In this document: positions 53,757 through 63,164 of the stretch, piece after piece
How the letters are laid out: each line of letters opens with the position of its first letter
How positions within the stretch are numbered: position 1 is the first letter of the stretch
Assembly (NCBI GenBank): GCA_964389925.1
Contig: CAYMGE010000011.1
Location: 1-64,000 of the forward strand
From: CALECP01 sp964389925
GTDB taxonomy: Bacteria > Chloroflexota > Anaerolineae > Promineifilales > Promineifilaceae
Length of the DNA stretch: 64,000 nt
Reading direction: 5' to 3'
Translations under genes and position numbers: made by a program
Notes under the pieces: generated by a model
Told to the model about the DNA's origin: nothing
What the model saw: only the letters and a program-made list of their open reading frames with translations
Database searches by the model: none

Positions 53757-53833
53757 TGGTGGGTGCTGAGGGACTCGAACCCCCGACCCCTTCGGTGTAA
53801 ACGAAGTGCTCTAACCAACTGAGCTAAGCACCC
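53757..53833 (-). tRNA. tRNA-Val (TAC)
   Basis: The acceptor stem GGGTGCT/AGCACCC, the anticodon stem CTTCG/CGAAG with loop TTTACAC (anticodon TAC), and the T arm with TTCGAGT are all complete. ACCA at the 3' end means CCA is encoded, unlike the neighbouring tRNA-Ala. T-box Stem I begins about 15-20 bases downstream. Confidence 0.97.
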
Positions 53834-53852
53834 AAATTTGTAAGTGACGGAA

Positions 53853-53881
53853 ATTGTAGCAAGCTATTGGGTGTTGGTCAA
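53853..53881 (-). promoter_or_regulatory. Promoter of the tRNA-Val / T-box / tRNA-Ala / leuS transcript
   Basis: On the minus strand TTGACC (53881-53876) and TACAAT (53858-53853) lie 17 bases apart, 20 bases before tRNA-Val. No strong separate promoter is seen between tRNA-Val and Stem I. Confidence 0.7.
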
Positions 53882-53948
53882 CTTCGATTTGAGGCAATTA
53901 CAAGAGCCATCGCAGTCTCAACGGCTCTTTATCGTAATTTATCGGCGT

Positions 53949-54683
53949 TCAGACTGCATCTTGGCGCACCATCACACAATCAAATTCGCTCAAGCGCAAC
54001 GCATCATCGCGGAAGCCTGCAAACATACTGGAGATTTCATAGCCGCCAGCTTGATACTGCTCAATCGTTTGCATCCATGTTGGCATTCCATCATAAAGTG
54101 GCTGGATGCTCATTTCAGATTGCAAGGCCAAGATGCGGTCTCGGCATCCCTCTGTACCCTCAAAAACGTTGGCATCCCAGCCTTGGGTATCCATTTTTAA
54201 GTAGATGCGTGGGGTTGGGATATGTGCCATGATCTTATCGAAAATTGCGTCCAGTCGCTTGACGGGGACGGTCTGGACGGCCGTCGTTGCGATGTGGGGA
54301 TTGGTCGCGTGACCATAGCTGCTTGGCTCGTGAAACGAGGAAAAATTCGTGTGCTCGCCTACATTGATGTCGAGCGTCGTTTCCACATTACCGAGACCCA
54401 TTCTATGTACCTGCCAATTTGAGTCTTGGGCGGATAGCTTCATGAGGTGCTGATAGCTCTCTAGGACAGGTTCAAATGAGATGATTTCGCCTCGATAGCC
54501 ATTATTGCGAAGCAAGGTTGCATACTCTCCACGATGACCACCGACATCAATAACACAATTGATGTCTAATGCCGCGAACAGTGTCCAGAGAAAGGTATCT
54601 AGGGATAGATCGGGGTCAAATTGGCGTACCTCGACACCGCGACCTCTTGTTAAGTTACGAACAATCGTTTTGTAGTTTTGCAT
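53949..54683 (-). CDS. FkbM-family methyltransferase
   Basis: The 244 residues show the FkbM SAM-binding core: NCVIDVGGHRGEYATLLRNN (about 39-58), IISFEPVLESYQHL, MGLGNVETTLDINVGEHTNF, and YLKMDTQGWDANVFEGTEG (about 162-180), the DxQG motif of the family. FkbM enzymes methylate hydroxyl groups, often on sugars or natural products. The substrate is unknown. It stands alone, divergent from the large secreted protein at 54962 across 278 bases in which I see no gene. Confidence 0.9.
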   Translation of the reverse strand: MQNYKTIVRNLTRGRGVEVRQFDPDLSLDTFLWTLFAALDINCVIDVGGHRGEYATLLRNNGYRGEIISFEPVLESYQHLMKLSAQDSNWQVHRMGLGNVETTLDINVGEHTNFSSFHEPSSYGHATNPHIATTAVQTVPVKRLDAIFDKIMAHIPTPRIYLKMDTQGWDANVFEGTEGCRDRILALQSEMSIQPLYDGMPTWMQTIEQYQAGGYEISSMFAGFRDDALRLSEFDCVMVRQDAV

Positions 54684-54961
54684 AATACTGCCTTATTTTG
54701 ACACTCTTTAATTTTTATTAACTGTCAATATAGAGGGACATTCTTAAGGGCAAACCTACAGCAACGCACCTAATGGCTCAAATCTCATGCGCTTACCCCG
54801 AAATTCACGACATATATTCTGTCAATTAGAATTTTGATCTACTAGACTTTTACATCGTATGCCTCTGATTTTGAGGCGTTTGTGTGAGAGTAGAAATAAA
54901 TCTTTTGACGCAAGTTAGCTGTATTCGATAGAAGTGCGTAAAGGAGAATGGGAGTCTAACA

Positions 54962-57900
54962 ATGAGAGAACGATTTTGTGCTGTACTGCTACATGGATTA
55001 TTACTCTGTATAGTCGTTATGTTGGGCAGCGGTTGTACAAGACGCAGTGAGGCAGCAATAACCACATTTGATGAGACAGTTGACCTAGTGCCAGCTTCAC
55101 CTCAGGCTTGGCAACCAATGAACTGGGATGTCACATCTCATAGTCGGAACAGCGCAAATATATGGCATGAGATCGATACGCTCTCGGCCGATTTCGGCCC
55201 CAACTGTACCCCACCACCCGACACCCATATCATCACAACTTACGAGGACTCCGTTTTTGTCTGTGATGGCACATTGCAGACAACGCTTGGCTCGGAAGGG
55301 TATCACATGACCTATCTCACGCCAGATCATCTCGTTGATTTTAGCGATGAGGAGGCAGTGATTCAGTTTGATGTCTCGACATTGCGTTTTCGCGGCCGCG
55401 ACTTCCTGAACGTTTGGGTCACGCCGTATGAGGACAATTTACAACTGCCGATTCAAGGATGGTTGCCTGCCGCGACGGGCGAGCCAAAAAATGGTGTATT
55501 GGTGCGAACGGGGATGACGAAAGATCACACGCGCATTGAATCATCTGTTTTTCGTGACTTCGCTGCTAGCACGCTCTACGATAATTACACGACGATTGAA
55601 TCCGTACTTGCACAAAATGGACTGTCGCCGAGCAATACACGCTTGGAGACGGTTGAGATGCGGCTCTCGGCCGATCATCTCTCAGTCTGTTTCACCGAAT
55701 ACGACCACTGCTTTCTCGACACGGCTATCAACCCACCACTCGACTGGACACAGGGAGTTGTGCAGTTTGGTCATCACGGATGGGGTCTTGAAGAGCCAAA
55801 TACCTATCATTGGGATAACTTTCACATTGAGCCGGCCGTTCCCTTCTCAATCATCGGCGCAACCAGCCGCTCGGTCAATGCTGATGCAGATACCTTTACA
55901 TTTCCTCAGCCTGCATTGACAGATAGCTATTTGCGCTTTGTGGGGATTGGCGAGAACCTCGAAGTCAGCTTTGATGAGGGTGTCAACTGGCAATCGGCCG
56001 AACAGCAAACGCACGATCCCGCTGAGTACAAAGCAGAGCAGTTCCGCACCTACTGGACAGCCGTTCCTGCCAATACGCAAACGGTCCAAGTCCGGGCAGA
56101 TGACTGGTGGGCGGGAGAGTGGTTTGTGCATTCGGCCGCCTTTTGGTCGCTCGACGGCACAGTTGCCCCACCTGCGACACCAACGCCAATTGTTACAACC
56201 GAAACACCCACACCACAGCAGCCAATCGAAATTGAGGTGAGCAACCACTCCGGTGTCAGCGGCTATGAAATCGGCGTGTTTGGCGAAGGCTTTGGCACAA
56301 GCGGGACGCTGACCATTTTGGGCGCACCCGCAACAGTGGTCGAATGGGAAAATGACTTTATCCGCGCCATTGTGCCAGAGGTGGCAGATGGCAGTGGTGA
56401 AATACAAGTTGAGACGACGAGTCGTTCTGTGGCGACCGCACCATTCACCGTCTACTCGATCAACCCCGCATTTTTACAACCACCTGCGAAAACGTTTGAG
56501 GAAGTTTCATTTGACAAAACACTCGCGCTGGGCGGGCTTGAGTTTGCCTACTGTTACGACATTGAGACCGGGGCAGAGGTGGCCGCCGGGCGTTTCCTGA
56601 CAAACTATCGCTGTGGCTCAGGTGGTTTCGTTGGGTCAGGTGAGGCGACATTCGCGGCCGATTCTGCTCTCAACACCACTGCAACAATCGCCTACCAGTC
56701 AGATACCGTTCTCGACGGCGAATATGCTTTCCAATTTGTCACTGATTTCTTCTGGGAACCCTATCTCGATGGGCAAACGTGGCGGAAGAGTCATCCGTAC
56801 AACTACACGCTAGAGGTTTCAACCGACTCCACCGACGGCACAGACGGCACGTGGACGACGCTTGAGACGATTAGCGGCAATGATCGGCCGATGCGCTATC
56901 ACACACTAGATATTCCAGCGGCTGGTGGCTACACGTGGCTGCGAATGCACGTGACCGATGGTAGCCATGATGGTTCTGGTGCGGCTGGGCGTGATTTCAA
57001 CCTGCGTCAGGTGCGTGTTTATGCGGCCGATGGCACGGGTAGCCCAGATAGCGTCGCTGTCTATGGCGATGCGCTGACATATTCTGCATTTGAGATATTC
57101 GGCCCTCACGGATTCAGTTCTGGCGTAGAGAGCGGCCGCCTCGCTAATGGCGCACTGCCGTTGAGCGTCTATGGCTTGCCCGGCGCACGTGCAGATCGTC
57201 TCGCCGACGGCACAACGTATGGCAGTGATCTGTTTGACGCACTGACAATCGACAACATGAGCGACAACGCGCTCTATTGGACTATCGCACTCGGCACAAA
57301 CGATGTCATCAACGCAGCCGGTCTCGCAACCGATCCAGCCGTCTTTTTGACCGAATTTGGCGATCAGCTTGATGCGGCCGTGCAGGAACTCGTTGGGCGT
57401 GGGCGTGTGCCAGTCATTGCGCGGATTCCCGACACCTTTGCGGCAAATCGCAACCTTGATACAACCGTCTATAAGCTGAAAGCACTCGAAGCAATTGACA
57501 CTGTTGCAGCGACACACGGTCTTATTCCCGGAGCCGACCTTTACACCATCTTCCGCCGCAATATCGAAGCAGATGGTGCATCCTACCTAAACGGCGGCAC
57601 ACAACTTAATTATGCGGGGCGCGAGGCTGTGATTGCATCATGGATCAATACGTTTGTTGCGCCATTCCCGAAAGCCGTTGTGCCAACGCCAACCCCAACA
57701 CCTAACAGCACGGTGACACCTGTCCCAACAAGTACGCCTGCACCGGGAACGCCGACACCAACGCCGACGACACCTCCCTCCGACCCGTCGGTCAACATTG
57801 AGGTAGCAAACAGTGTCGGCGTGATCGGGGCTGAGGTAGGCATCTTCGGGGATGGATTTGGTGAGACGGCGGGTAGTGTCACGATTCTCGATGTGCCAGC

Positions 57901-60523
57901 ACAAATCGTGTCGTGGTCAGATAGCTTTGTCAAAGTCATCGTGCCAGCAGTGGCGGATGGGGTTGGGCATTTGCATTTGCAATCGGCCGACAACCGCAAC
58001 GGCTACACTCCCTTCACCGTCTACACAATTGACCCCAGCTTCCTACAAGCCCCTGACGTGACCTTTGAAAACATCGCATTTGGGCAGCACGTTCATACAC
58101 AAAATGTCGAGTCACACTTCTGCTTCCAGCAGCCTGAAAATGCGGCAGATTCTGTCTACAGCGCAGACCCCAGCGAATTCTTGGCCAACTATCGTTGCGG
58201 TAGCAGTGGCTTGACGCGCACAGGGTCGGCGCAGTTTATGGCTGATTCGGCACTAGGTGAGGTCGCCATCATCGCCGTTGATTTGCAACAAGAGCTATTG
58301 GGCGACTACTTCTTTAGCTATTTTGTCAACGGCAACTGGTATCCCCGTCCCAATTCGGGCAGCTATCCAGAGAGCAACCCGCGCAACTACGAGATGCAAG
58401 TCTCGGCCGATTCCACCGACGGTGTAGACGGCACGTGGCAAACGCTTCTCACCATCACCGACAACGACCGTAGCCAGCGGACACACAAGCTAACCGTTCC
58501 CGCGGGTGGCTACAACTGGTTGCGGATGCGCGTTACCGATGGCAATGCAGATGCGTCGCCCACCCCTGGTAATGACTTCGGGCTGCGTGAAATTCGCCTC
58601 TTTGCCCCGACGGGCAGTGGCAATCGCCCCGACTCATTCGTGATTTATGGCGATTCGCTCACGGCCTCCAACTTTGAGACGATTGGCTCGACGGGATTTG
58701 CGGCCGATGTCAAAGCGTTGCGCGGTGTCGAGCAAGATATGATGCTGACGACATTTGGCCTGTCAGGGCAAAACTCCAGCGGTCTTGTCAACCACGCAGG
58801 CATTGACTACGACATCTACGATGCGCTAGCACTCGACGACATGCAGACAAATGCCTATTTCTGGGGCATTGGTCTCGGTACGAATGACGCGAATGATCCC
58901 GAAGACGCAATTGGCGTGAATGGCTTTAACGTGGAGGAGTATGGCAGTCGCCTTGATGCGGCCGTTGCGGACCTGATTGCCTCTGGGCGCGTCCCAATCG
59001 TGGCGCGAATCCCCGACACCGATGAGTCCCTTGGCGGTTACGGCACGTTGGTCACAAAGCGCAAAATTTTAGCAGACATCGACGCAGTGGTGGCGAAATA
59101 TCGCCTTGTGCCGGGGCCTGATTTCTACACCGCTTTCCGCTACAACATAGAGGAAGAGAATAGCACCTACTTTGGGGCAGATGGAACCCATCACAGCGAT
59201 GCGGGGACGATCACGATGATCGACATGTGGGCAGAAGCGTTTACGAGCGCGGTTCCTGCTGTGCCGTCAACTGATCCCACACCAACGCCTATCCCAACCA
59301 ACACCCCCGCTCCGACGAACACACCTGAGCCAACGACGACCCCACTTCCAACAGCCACGCCCGGTCCACAAAGCAGCGTTTCCGTCGCTGATTACACGGT
59401 TGAAACGAGTGAAGAGATCACAGTCAGCGTTCTGCTCAACCCAGAGGCTAACGCGATTGGTGCAGCGACTATCAATCTGACGTTTGATGAGCAGTTGCTT
59501 GCCGTCGAAAGTTGCGAAGCTGATCCCGACAATCAGTTTGATAGCGCATTCTGCAACCCTAGCTATGCGACTAATGGAATTGGCTTAACGCTCATCAGCA
59601 ACGCTGGGGTGACGACTGCCGGCTCAGTTGGCGAGGTCGTCTTTACAGCAACTGGCGATGTGGGGAATGCAAGTGATCTACTGCTTAGTGTGATGACCAG
59701 CGTTGCACCAGACGGAAGCACCGTTGTGCTGGAAACCAATGATGGGCAGGTTCTCATCAACGGCAGTGTCGCGGGGGATGTCTCCTGCGATGTGCAGCGC
59801 AACATTGTCGATGCGCTCTTTATCTCGCAACATGTTGTCGGTCTACGCAGCGCAACGACGCAATGCCCATTGGGTGACGGTCAGCTCAACGTCTCGTACT
59901 GCGATGTCGATGACAACAGCACATGCGATGTCCTTGACGCGATGTACATCGCACAGTGTGAAGTTGGCTTTAGCAATGCGCTCTGCATCCAACGACTGCG
60001 TGAAAATCAGCAGCGTGGGACTCGTTCAGCCACCCTGTCACTCAACCAGTTAAACCAAGGCGAAGTCGAGATTGTCGCCGTTCTGTCAGATGACACACCA
60101 ATTGGCGCATTGACTCTGGACATTGCGTATGACCCAACACAGATTACGCCTGTCGGCTGCTCGGCCGGCAACAACATCGTCGGCGCATGCAACATCACGT
60201 TTGGAGAAGGCGTTGTCCGACTGACGGGCGCGAGCTTTACGCCGCGTGCGGGCGTGGTCAGCTTTGGCAATCTCTATTTTACGGCAACAGATGGGGTTTC
60301 GTCAGCCGAAATCACTGCCTCCCCCGTCCAACTCTTCAGCAGCAACGGTGAGCTAATCGCGCACGCTGACGTGGTGCAAACACTTGAGTTTGCCGTGCCG
60401 ACGGCGGTTGGGCTGGGATCGGCCGAGACAAGCACCCCAATCAACCCCATTTGGCTGGCACTTAGCGCAATTATGCTGCTAGTGACTTGGGTTCTGGTCA
60501 GACGAGTTGTCAAAAGCGATTAG
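54962..60523 (+). CDS. Giant secreted protein with two IPT/TIG-SGNH units, cohesin and dockerin modules and a C-terminal anchor
   Basis: The 1853 residues begin with a lipoprotein-like signal (VVMLGSGC). After a beta-rich region (about 30-400) come two similar units, each an IPT/TIG-like domain (about 420-510 and 945-1030) and an SGNH-hydrolase domain (about 690-900 and 1215-1425), joined by TPTPTP linkers. In unit 1 the nucleophile motif reads YGDALT (Ser lost) and the DxxH region reads QLNYAG; in unit 2 it reads YGDSLT and ADGTHHSDAG, so only unit 2 looks active. A cohesin-like domain (about 1475-1600), a dockerin (about 1605-1675: CDVQRNIVDALFISQHVVGL, CDVLDAMYIAQ), a second cohesin-like domain and a membrane segment follow. 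It may remove acyl groups from polysaccharides at the surface. Confidence 0.82.
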   Translation: MRERFCAVLLHGLLLCIVVMLGSGCTRRSEAAITTFDETVDLVPASPQAWQPMNWDVTSHSRNSANIWHEIDTLSADFGPNCTPPPDTHIITTYEDSVFVCDGTLQTTLGSEGYHMTYLTPDHLVDFSDEEAVIQFDVSTLRFRGRDFLNVWVTPYEDNLQLPIQGWLPAATGEPKNGVLVRTGMTKDHTRIESSVFRDFAASTLYDNYTTIESVLAQNGLSPSNTRLETVEMRLSADHLSVCFTEYDHCFLDTAINPPLDWTQGVVQFGHHGWGLEEPNTYHWDNFHIEPAVPFSIIGATSRSVNADADTFTFPQPALTDSYLRFVGIGENLEVSFDEGVNWQSAEQQTHDPAEYKAEQFRTYWTAVPANTQTVQVRADDWWAGEWFVHSAAFWSLDGTVAPPATPTPIVTTETPTPQQPIEIEVSNHSGVSGYEIGVFGEGFGTSGTLTILGAPATVVEWENDFIRAIVPEVADGSGEIQVETTSRSVATAPFTVYSINPAFLQPPAKTFEEVSFDKTLALGGLEFAYCYDIETGAEVAAGRFLTNYRCGSGGFVGSGEATFAADSALNTTATIAYQSDTVLDGEYAFQFVTDFFWEPYLDGQTWRKSHPYNYTLEVSTDSTDGTDGTWTTLETISGNDRPMRYHTLDIPAAGGYTWLRMHVTDGSHDGSGAAGRDFNLRQVRVYAADGTGSPDSVAVYGDALTYSAFEIFGPHGFSSGVESGRLANGALPLSVYGLPGARADRLADGTTYGSDLFDALTIDNMSDNALYWTIALGTNDVINAAGLATDPAVFLTEFGDQLDAAVQELVGRGRVPVIARIPDTFAANRNLDTTVYKLKALEAIDTVAATHGLIPGADLYTIFRRNIEADGASYLNGGTQLNYAGREAVIASWINTFVAPFPKAVVPTPTPTPNSTVTPVPTSTPAPGTPTPTPTTPPSDPSVNIEVANSVGVIGAEVGIFGDGFGETAGSVTILDVPAQIVSWSDSFVKVIVPAVADGVGHLHLQSADNRNGYTPFTVYTIDPSFLQAPDVTFENIAFGQHVHTQNVESHFCFQQPENAADSVYSADPSEFLANYRCGSSGLTRTGSAQFMADSALGEVAIIAVDLQQELLGDYFFSYFVNGNWYPRPNSGSYPESNPRNYEMQVSADSTDGVDGTWQTLLTITDNDRSQRTHKLTVPAGGYNWLRMRVTDGNADASPTPGNDFGLREIRLFAPTGSGNRPDSFVIYGDSLTASNFETIGSTGFAADVKALRGVEQDMMLTTFGLSGQNSSGLVNHAGIDYDIYDALALDDMQTNAYFWGIGLGTNDANDPEDAIGVNGFNVEEYGSRLDAAVADLIASGRVPIVARIPDTDESLGGYGTLVTKRKILADIDAVVAKYRLVPGPDFYTAFRYNIEEENSTYFGADGTHHSDAGTITMIDMWAEAFTSAVPAVPSTDPTPTPIPTNTPAPTNTPEPTTTPLPTATPGPQSSVSVADYTVETSEEITVSVLLNPEANAIGAATINLTFDEQLLAVESCEADPDNQFDSAFCNPSYATNGIGLTLISNAGVTTAGSVGEVVFTATGDVGNASDLLLSVMTSVAPDGSTVVLETNDGQVLINGSVAGDVSCDVQRNIVDALFISQHVVGLRSATTQCPLGDGQLNVSYCDVDDNSTCDVLDAMYIAQCEVGFSNALCIQRLRENQQRGTRSATLSLNQLNQGEVEIVAVLSDDTPIGALTLDIAYDPTQITPVGCSAGNNIVGACNITFGEGVVRLTGASFTPRAGVVSFGNLYFTATDGVSSAEITASPVQLFSSNGELIAHADVVQTLEFAVPTAVGLGSAETSTPINPIWLALSAIMLLVTWVLVRRVVKSD

Positions 60524-60533
60524 GATAGACAAA

Positions 60534-60562
60534 AAGGGATCAGCTTCTCCAGTTGGTCCCTT
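60534..60562 (+). terminator. Terminator after the SGNH/cohesin gene
   Basis: AAGGGATCA and TTGGTCCCTT form a stem of about ten pairs. It lies ten bases after the stop. The T-run is weak. Confidence 0.55.
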
Positions 60563-60700
60563 CTAAATAGAGCGTTTGTACACGCGATTGAGTGCAATGT
60601 GGCTAGTTGACCCGTCATAGCTATTATCATCAAAGACAGATTTTTTCAACGTTAAGTAAATAGCTTGGAAAGTTCGTCATTTTCTCGCATAATTCAATTT

Positions 60701-61411
60701 ATGTATGAAGAGATAGCACGCTTTTATGACGCGATTCACGCGCAGTTGACCGAAGATATTCCCTTTATTTTGGCGTTGGCGGCCGATGCAGGAGAGCCAA
60801 TTTTGGAGCTAGGTTGTGGGACAGGGCGGGTTTTGCAGCCGCTGGTAGCGAACGGATTTGAGGTGGTGGGGGTCGATGACTCGGCCGAAATGCTCGCGCT
60901 CGTTGACCCAACATTCACCACCCATCATGCTGACATTCTCGCCCTTGATCTCGCACAAAAAGCATTTTCTTTTGCAATTTTTAGTCACAATACGGCGCAT
61001 CACTTCGATACACAACAGTTAGACACCGTCTTAGCACGTGTGCGCTCACATTTGCGAGATGGCGGCTGGTTACTACTCGATTTGGCAAACCCGTTTCTGA
61101 TGGCGCGTGTAGAAGATGAGGAGCGATTTGAGATTGAGAATGTCTTTATTGATCCAGCCACAAAGAAAACCGTGCGACAGTATAGCCGCTGGAAAAATGA
61201 TGTCGCTACACAGACGCTGCACGCCGAGTGGCAATATAAGATGAAGGGCAGCCCGCTGATTGCCACCCAAACGGATTACCATTACATAGACGAAGAATCG
61301 CTACATAAAATGTTGGTGAAAAATGGATTTGAGGAAATGATGCTGTTTGGTGGCTACGATAGTTCAGATTTCAGAGAGGATTCACTGCGCATGTTGGTTA
61401 TCGCTCGTTGA
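60701..61411 (+). CDS. Class I SAM-dependent methyltransferase
   Basis: The ATG at 60701 (MYEEIARFYDAIHAQLTEDI) is preferred over 60665 because it gives the normal family start. The 236 residues have EPILELGCGTGRVLQPLV (motif I, about 38-55), EVVGVDDSAEML (motif II), FSFAIFSHNTAHHF and WLLLDLANPFLM. This is the pattern of small-molecule methyltransferases. The substrate is unknown. Its 3' end overlaps the 3' end of the MoxR gene by 14 bases, on opposite strands. Confidence 0.88.
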   Translation: MYEEIARFYDAIHAQLTEDIPFILALAADAGEPILELGCGTGRVLQPLVANGFEVVGVDDSAEMLALVDPTFTTHHADILALDLAQKAFSFAIFSHNTAHHFDTQQLDTVLARVRSHLRDGGWLLLDLANPFLMARVEDEERFEIENVFIDPATKKTVRQYSRWKNDVATQTLHAEWQYKMKGSPLIATQTDYHYIDEESLHKMLVKNGFEEMMLFGGYDSSDFREDSLRMLVIAR

Positions 61412-62351
61412 GTTTGCCGATGTTGAGAGCAGTTGATCTGATGAGTTGTGTGATGACTGTATCGGCCGAAATCCCCCTCAACGCACTCTCAGGGCTAACC
61501 ATGCAGCGATGTGGCAAAATATCCGGCGCAAGTTTTTTCACATCATCGGGCAGCACATAGTCACGCCCCTGCATCGCCGCGTATGCTTGCGCGGCACGAT
61601 AGAGCGCGAGCGTACCACGTGGACTGGCTCCATTGGCAAAGTCAGCATGGCTGCGCGTTGCCTGCACCAAGCGCACGACGTATTGACGTACCGTTTCATC
61701 GACATGAACCTCCCAAACCTGTTGCGCCAAGTCGGGCATTCGCGCTCCGTCAACCACCTGCCCCAATCCATCAATCGGGTGCGTTCGTTGCAGATTGAGC
61801 AACATCTGATTTTCCGCCTCCTCATCTAGGTAACCAAGCGACAACTGCATAAAAAAGCGATCTAGCTGTGCTTCGGGCAATGGAAATGTGCCTTCGTACT
61901 CGATGGGATTTTGGGTGGCAATCACGAGGAAAGGGCGTTCGAGCGTGTAGGTTGTGCCATCGGCCGTAATCTGCCGTTCACCCATCGCCTCAAGCAACGC
62001 CGATTGAGTGCGCGGTGTGGCGCGATTGATCTCATCAGCCAGCAAAATGTTGGTAAAGGCTGGCCCTCGCAAAAAGCGGAATGCTTGTTCCCGCTGATCA
62101 TAGATCGAAACGCCTGTGATGTCGTTGGGCAGCAAATCGGGCGTGCATTGAACGCGCTTAAAGTCGATGCCCAACGAGATGGCAAGCGCACGAGCAAGCA
62201 TCGTTTTGCCCGTCCCCGGCACATCTTCCAGCAAGATATGCCCCTCACATAGCAGAGCAATGAGCAATCGTTCGATGATGGTGCGTTTGCCAATGATGAC
62301 ATGTTCGATGTTGTCAATGACGGCTTTCGTGAAGGGCGCAATTTCTTTCAT
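61398..62351 (-). CDS. MoxR-family AAA+ ATPase
   Basis: The 317 residues are a full MoxR ATPase: IEHVIIGKRTIIERLLIALL, Walker A EDVPGTGKTMLARALA (about 38-53), GPAFTNILLADEINRATPRT with Walker B, and LLEAMGERQITADG. TQNPIEYEGTFPLPEAQLDR marks sensor 1. MoxR proteins usually work as chaperones with VWA-domain and DUF58 partners, but no such genes are visible in this window. The gene is divergent from higBA across 215 bases. Confidence 0.95.
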   Translation of the reverse strand: MKEIAPFTKAVIDNIEHVIIGKRTIIERLLIALLCEGHILLEDVPGTGKTMLARALAISLGIDFKRVQCTPDLLPNDITGVSIYDQREQAFRFLRGPAFTNILLADEINRATPRTQSALLEAMGERQITADGTTYTLERPFLVIATQNPIEYEGTFPLPEAQLDRFFMQLSLGYLDEEAENQMLLNLQRTHPIDGLGQVVDGARMPDLAQQVWEVHVDETVRQYVVRLVQATRSHADFANGASPRGTLALYRAAQAYAAMQGRDYVLPDDVKKLAPDILPHRCMVSPESALRGISADTVITQLIRSTALNIGKLNER

Positions 62352-62531
62352 AGGTTTCGGTTGGGTTACTTAAATGGACAATTCTACTCTTTTAGCTTCA
62401 AAGGGCATTGACCTTAGTTTACCCGCAACGATCTTACCTCATAATGTACGTTTCAAGTATTCTTTGCCTCTTACAGTTTGTGGAGTAATAGACGCTTGCT
62501 AGGTAGATTTGAACTTCCTCAGACTAAGGCA

Positions 62532-62559
62532 TTGCGTGTCGCGCACCGCGCCATATAAT
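62532..62559 (+). promoter_or_regulatory. Promoter of higBA, giving a probably leaderless mRNA
   Basis: TTGCGT (62532-62537) and TATAAT (62554-62559) lie 16 bases apart. The GTG start of higB is at 62567, seven bases after the -10 box, where transcription would begin. Confidence 0.65.
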
Positions 62560-62566
62560 GTAGTCT

Positions 62567-62845
62567 GTGATTAAGTCGTTCAAACACAAAGGGTTGAAAA
62601 AGTTTTTCGAGACCGGCAGTGTTGCGGGCATTCGGCCGACCCATCAAAAGAACCTACGAATGCGCTTAACTGCATTAGACACAGCCTCCCAAATCGAAGA
62701 CATGGAACTACCCGGTTTTCGTCTTCACGCCTTGAAGGGCAATCGACAAGGGCTGTGGGCGATTGATGTCAGCAAAAATTGGCGCATTACATTTGAATTT
62801 GTTGCTGGTGATGTCTACATCGTCAACTATGAGGATTATCATTGA
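62567..62845 (+). CDS. higB: HigB-type toxin (RelE superfamily mRNA endonuclease)
   Basis: The start is GTG, seven bases after a consensus -10 box. The 92 residues match HigB: MIKSFKHKGLKKFFETG, then RPTHQKNLRMRLTALDTA, LPGFRLHALKGNRQGLWAID and VSKNWRITFEF ending in YIVNYEDYH. HigB toxins cut mRNA on the ribosome and slow growth. The stop overlaps the antitoxin start by four bases (ATGA). The toxin-first order is typical of higBA. Confidence 0.93.
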   Translation: MIKSFKHKGLKKFFETGSVAGIRPTHQKNLRMRLTALDTASQIEDMELPGFRLHALKGNRQGLWAIDVSKNWRITFEFVAGDVYIVNYEDYH

Positions 62846-63147
62846 TGAGCATGTATAACCCACCCCATCCCGGTGAATTTATCCGAGAAGTATATCTCGA
62901 ACCGCTTGAGTTTAGTCATCGTGTGGTTGCTGCTAAATTGAAAGTTTCGCCCTCGACGTTTACGCGCTTAGTCAATGGACAAAGTAACATCAGTCCCAAA
63001 ATGGCCTTACGTTTATCGAAAACATTGGGGCGATCCCCAGAAAGCTGGCTGGCGATGCAATGCAATTACGATCTATGGCAAGCACGCAAGTTGTTTAATA
63101 TCGATGAGGTTGAAGCGTTAGATTTCTCGCTCGCCACTAACCGTTAA
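62842..63147 (+). CDS. higA: HigA-type antitoxin, XRE helix-turn-helix
   Basis: The 101 residues start MMSMYNPPHPGEFIREVYLE, the HigA opening, then the helix-turn-helix VVAAKLKVSPSTFTRLVNGQ (about 30-49) and MALRLSKTLGRSPESWLAMQ. It binds and neutralises HigB and represses the shared promoter. The overlap ATGA with higB couples translation. LWQARK near the end is also family-typical. Confidence 0.94.
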   Translation: MMSMYNPPHPGEFIREVYLEPLEFSHRVVAAKLKVSPSTFTRLVNGQSNISPKMALRLSKTLGRSPESWLAMQCNYDLWQARKLFNIDEVEALDFSLATNR

Positions 63148-63164
63148 TTTGCATCCGTTACAGC

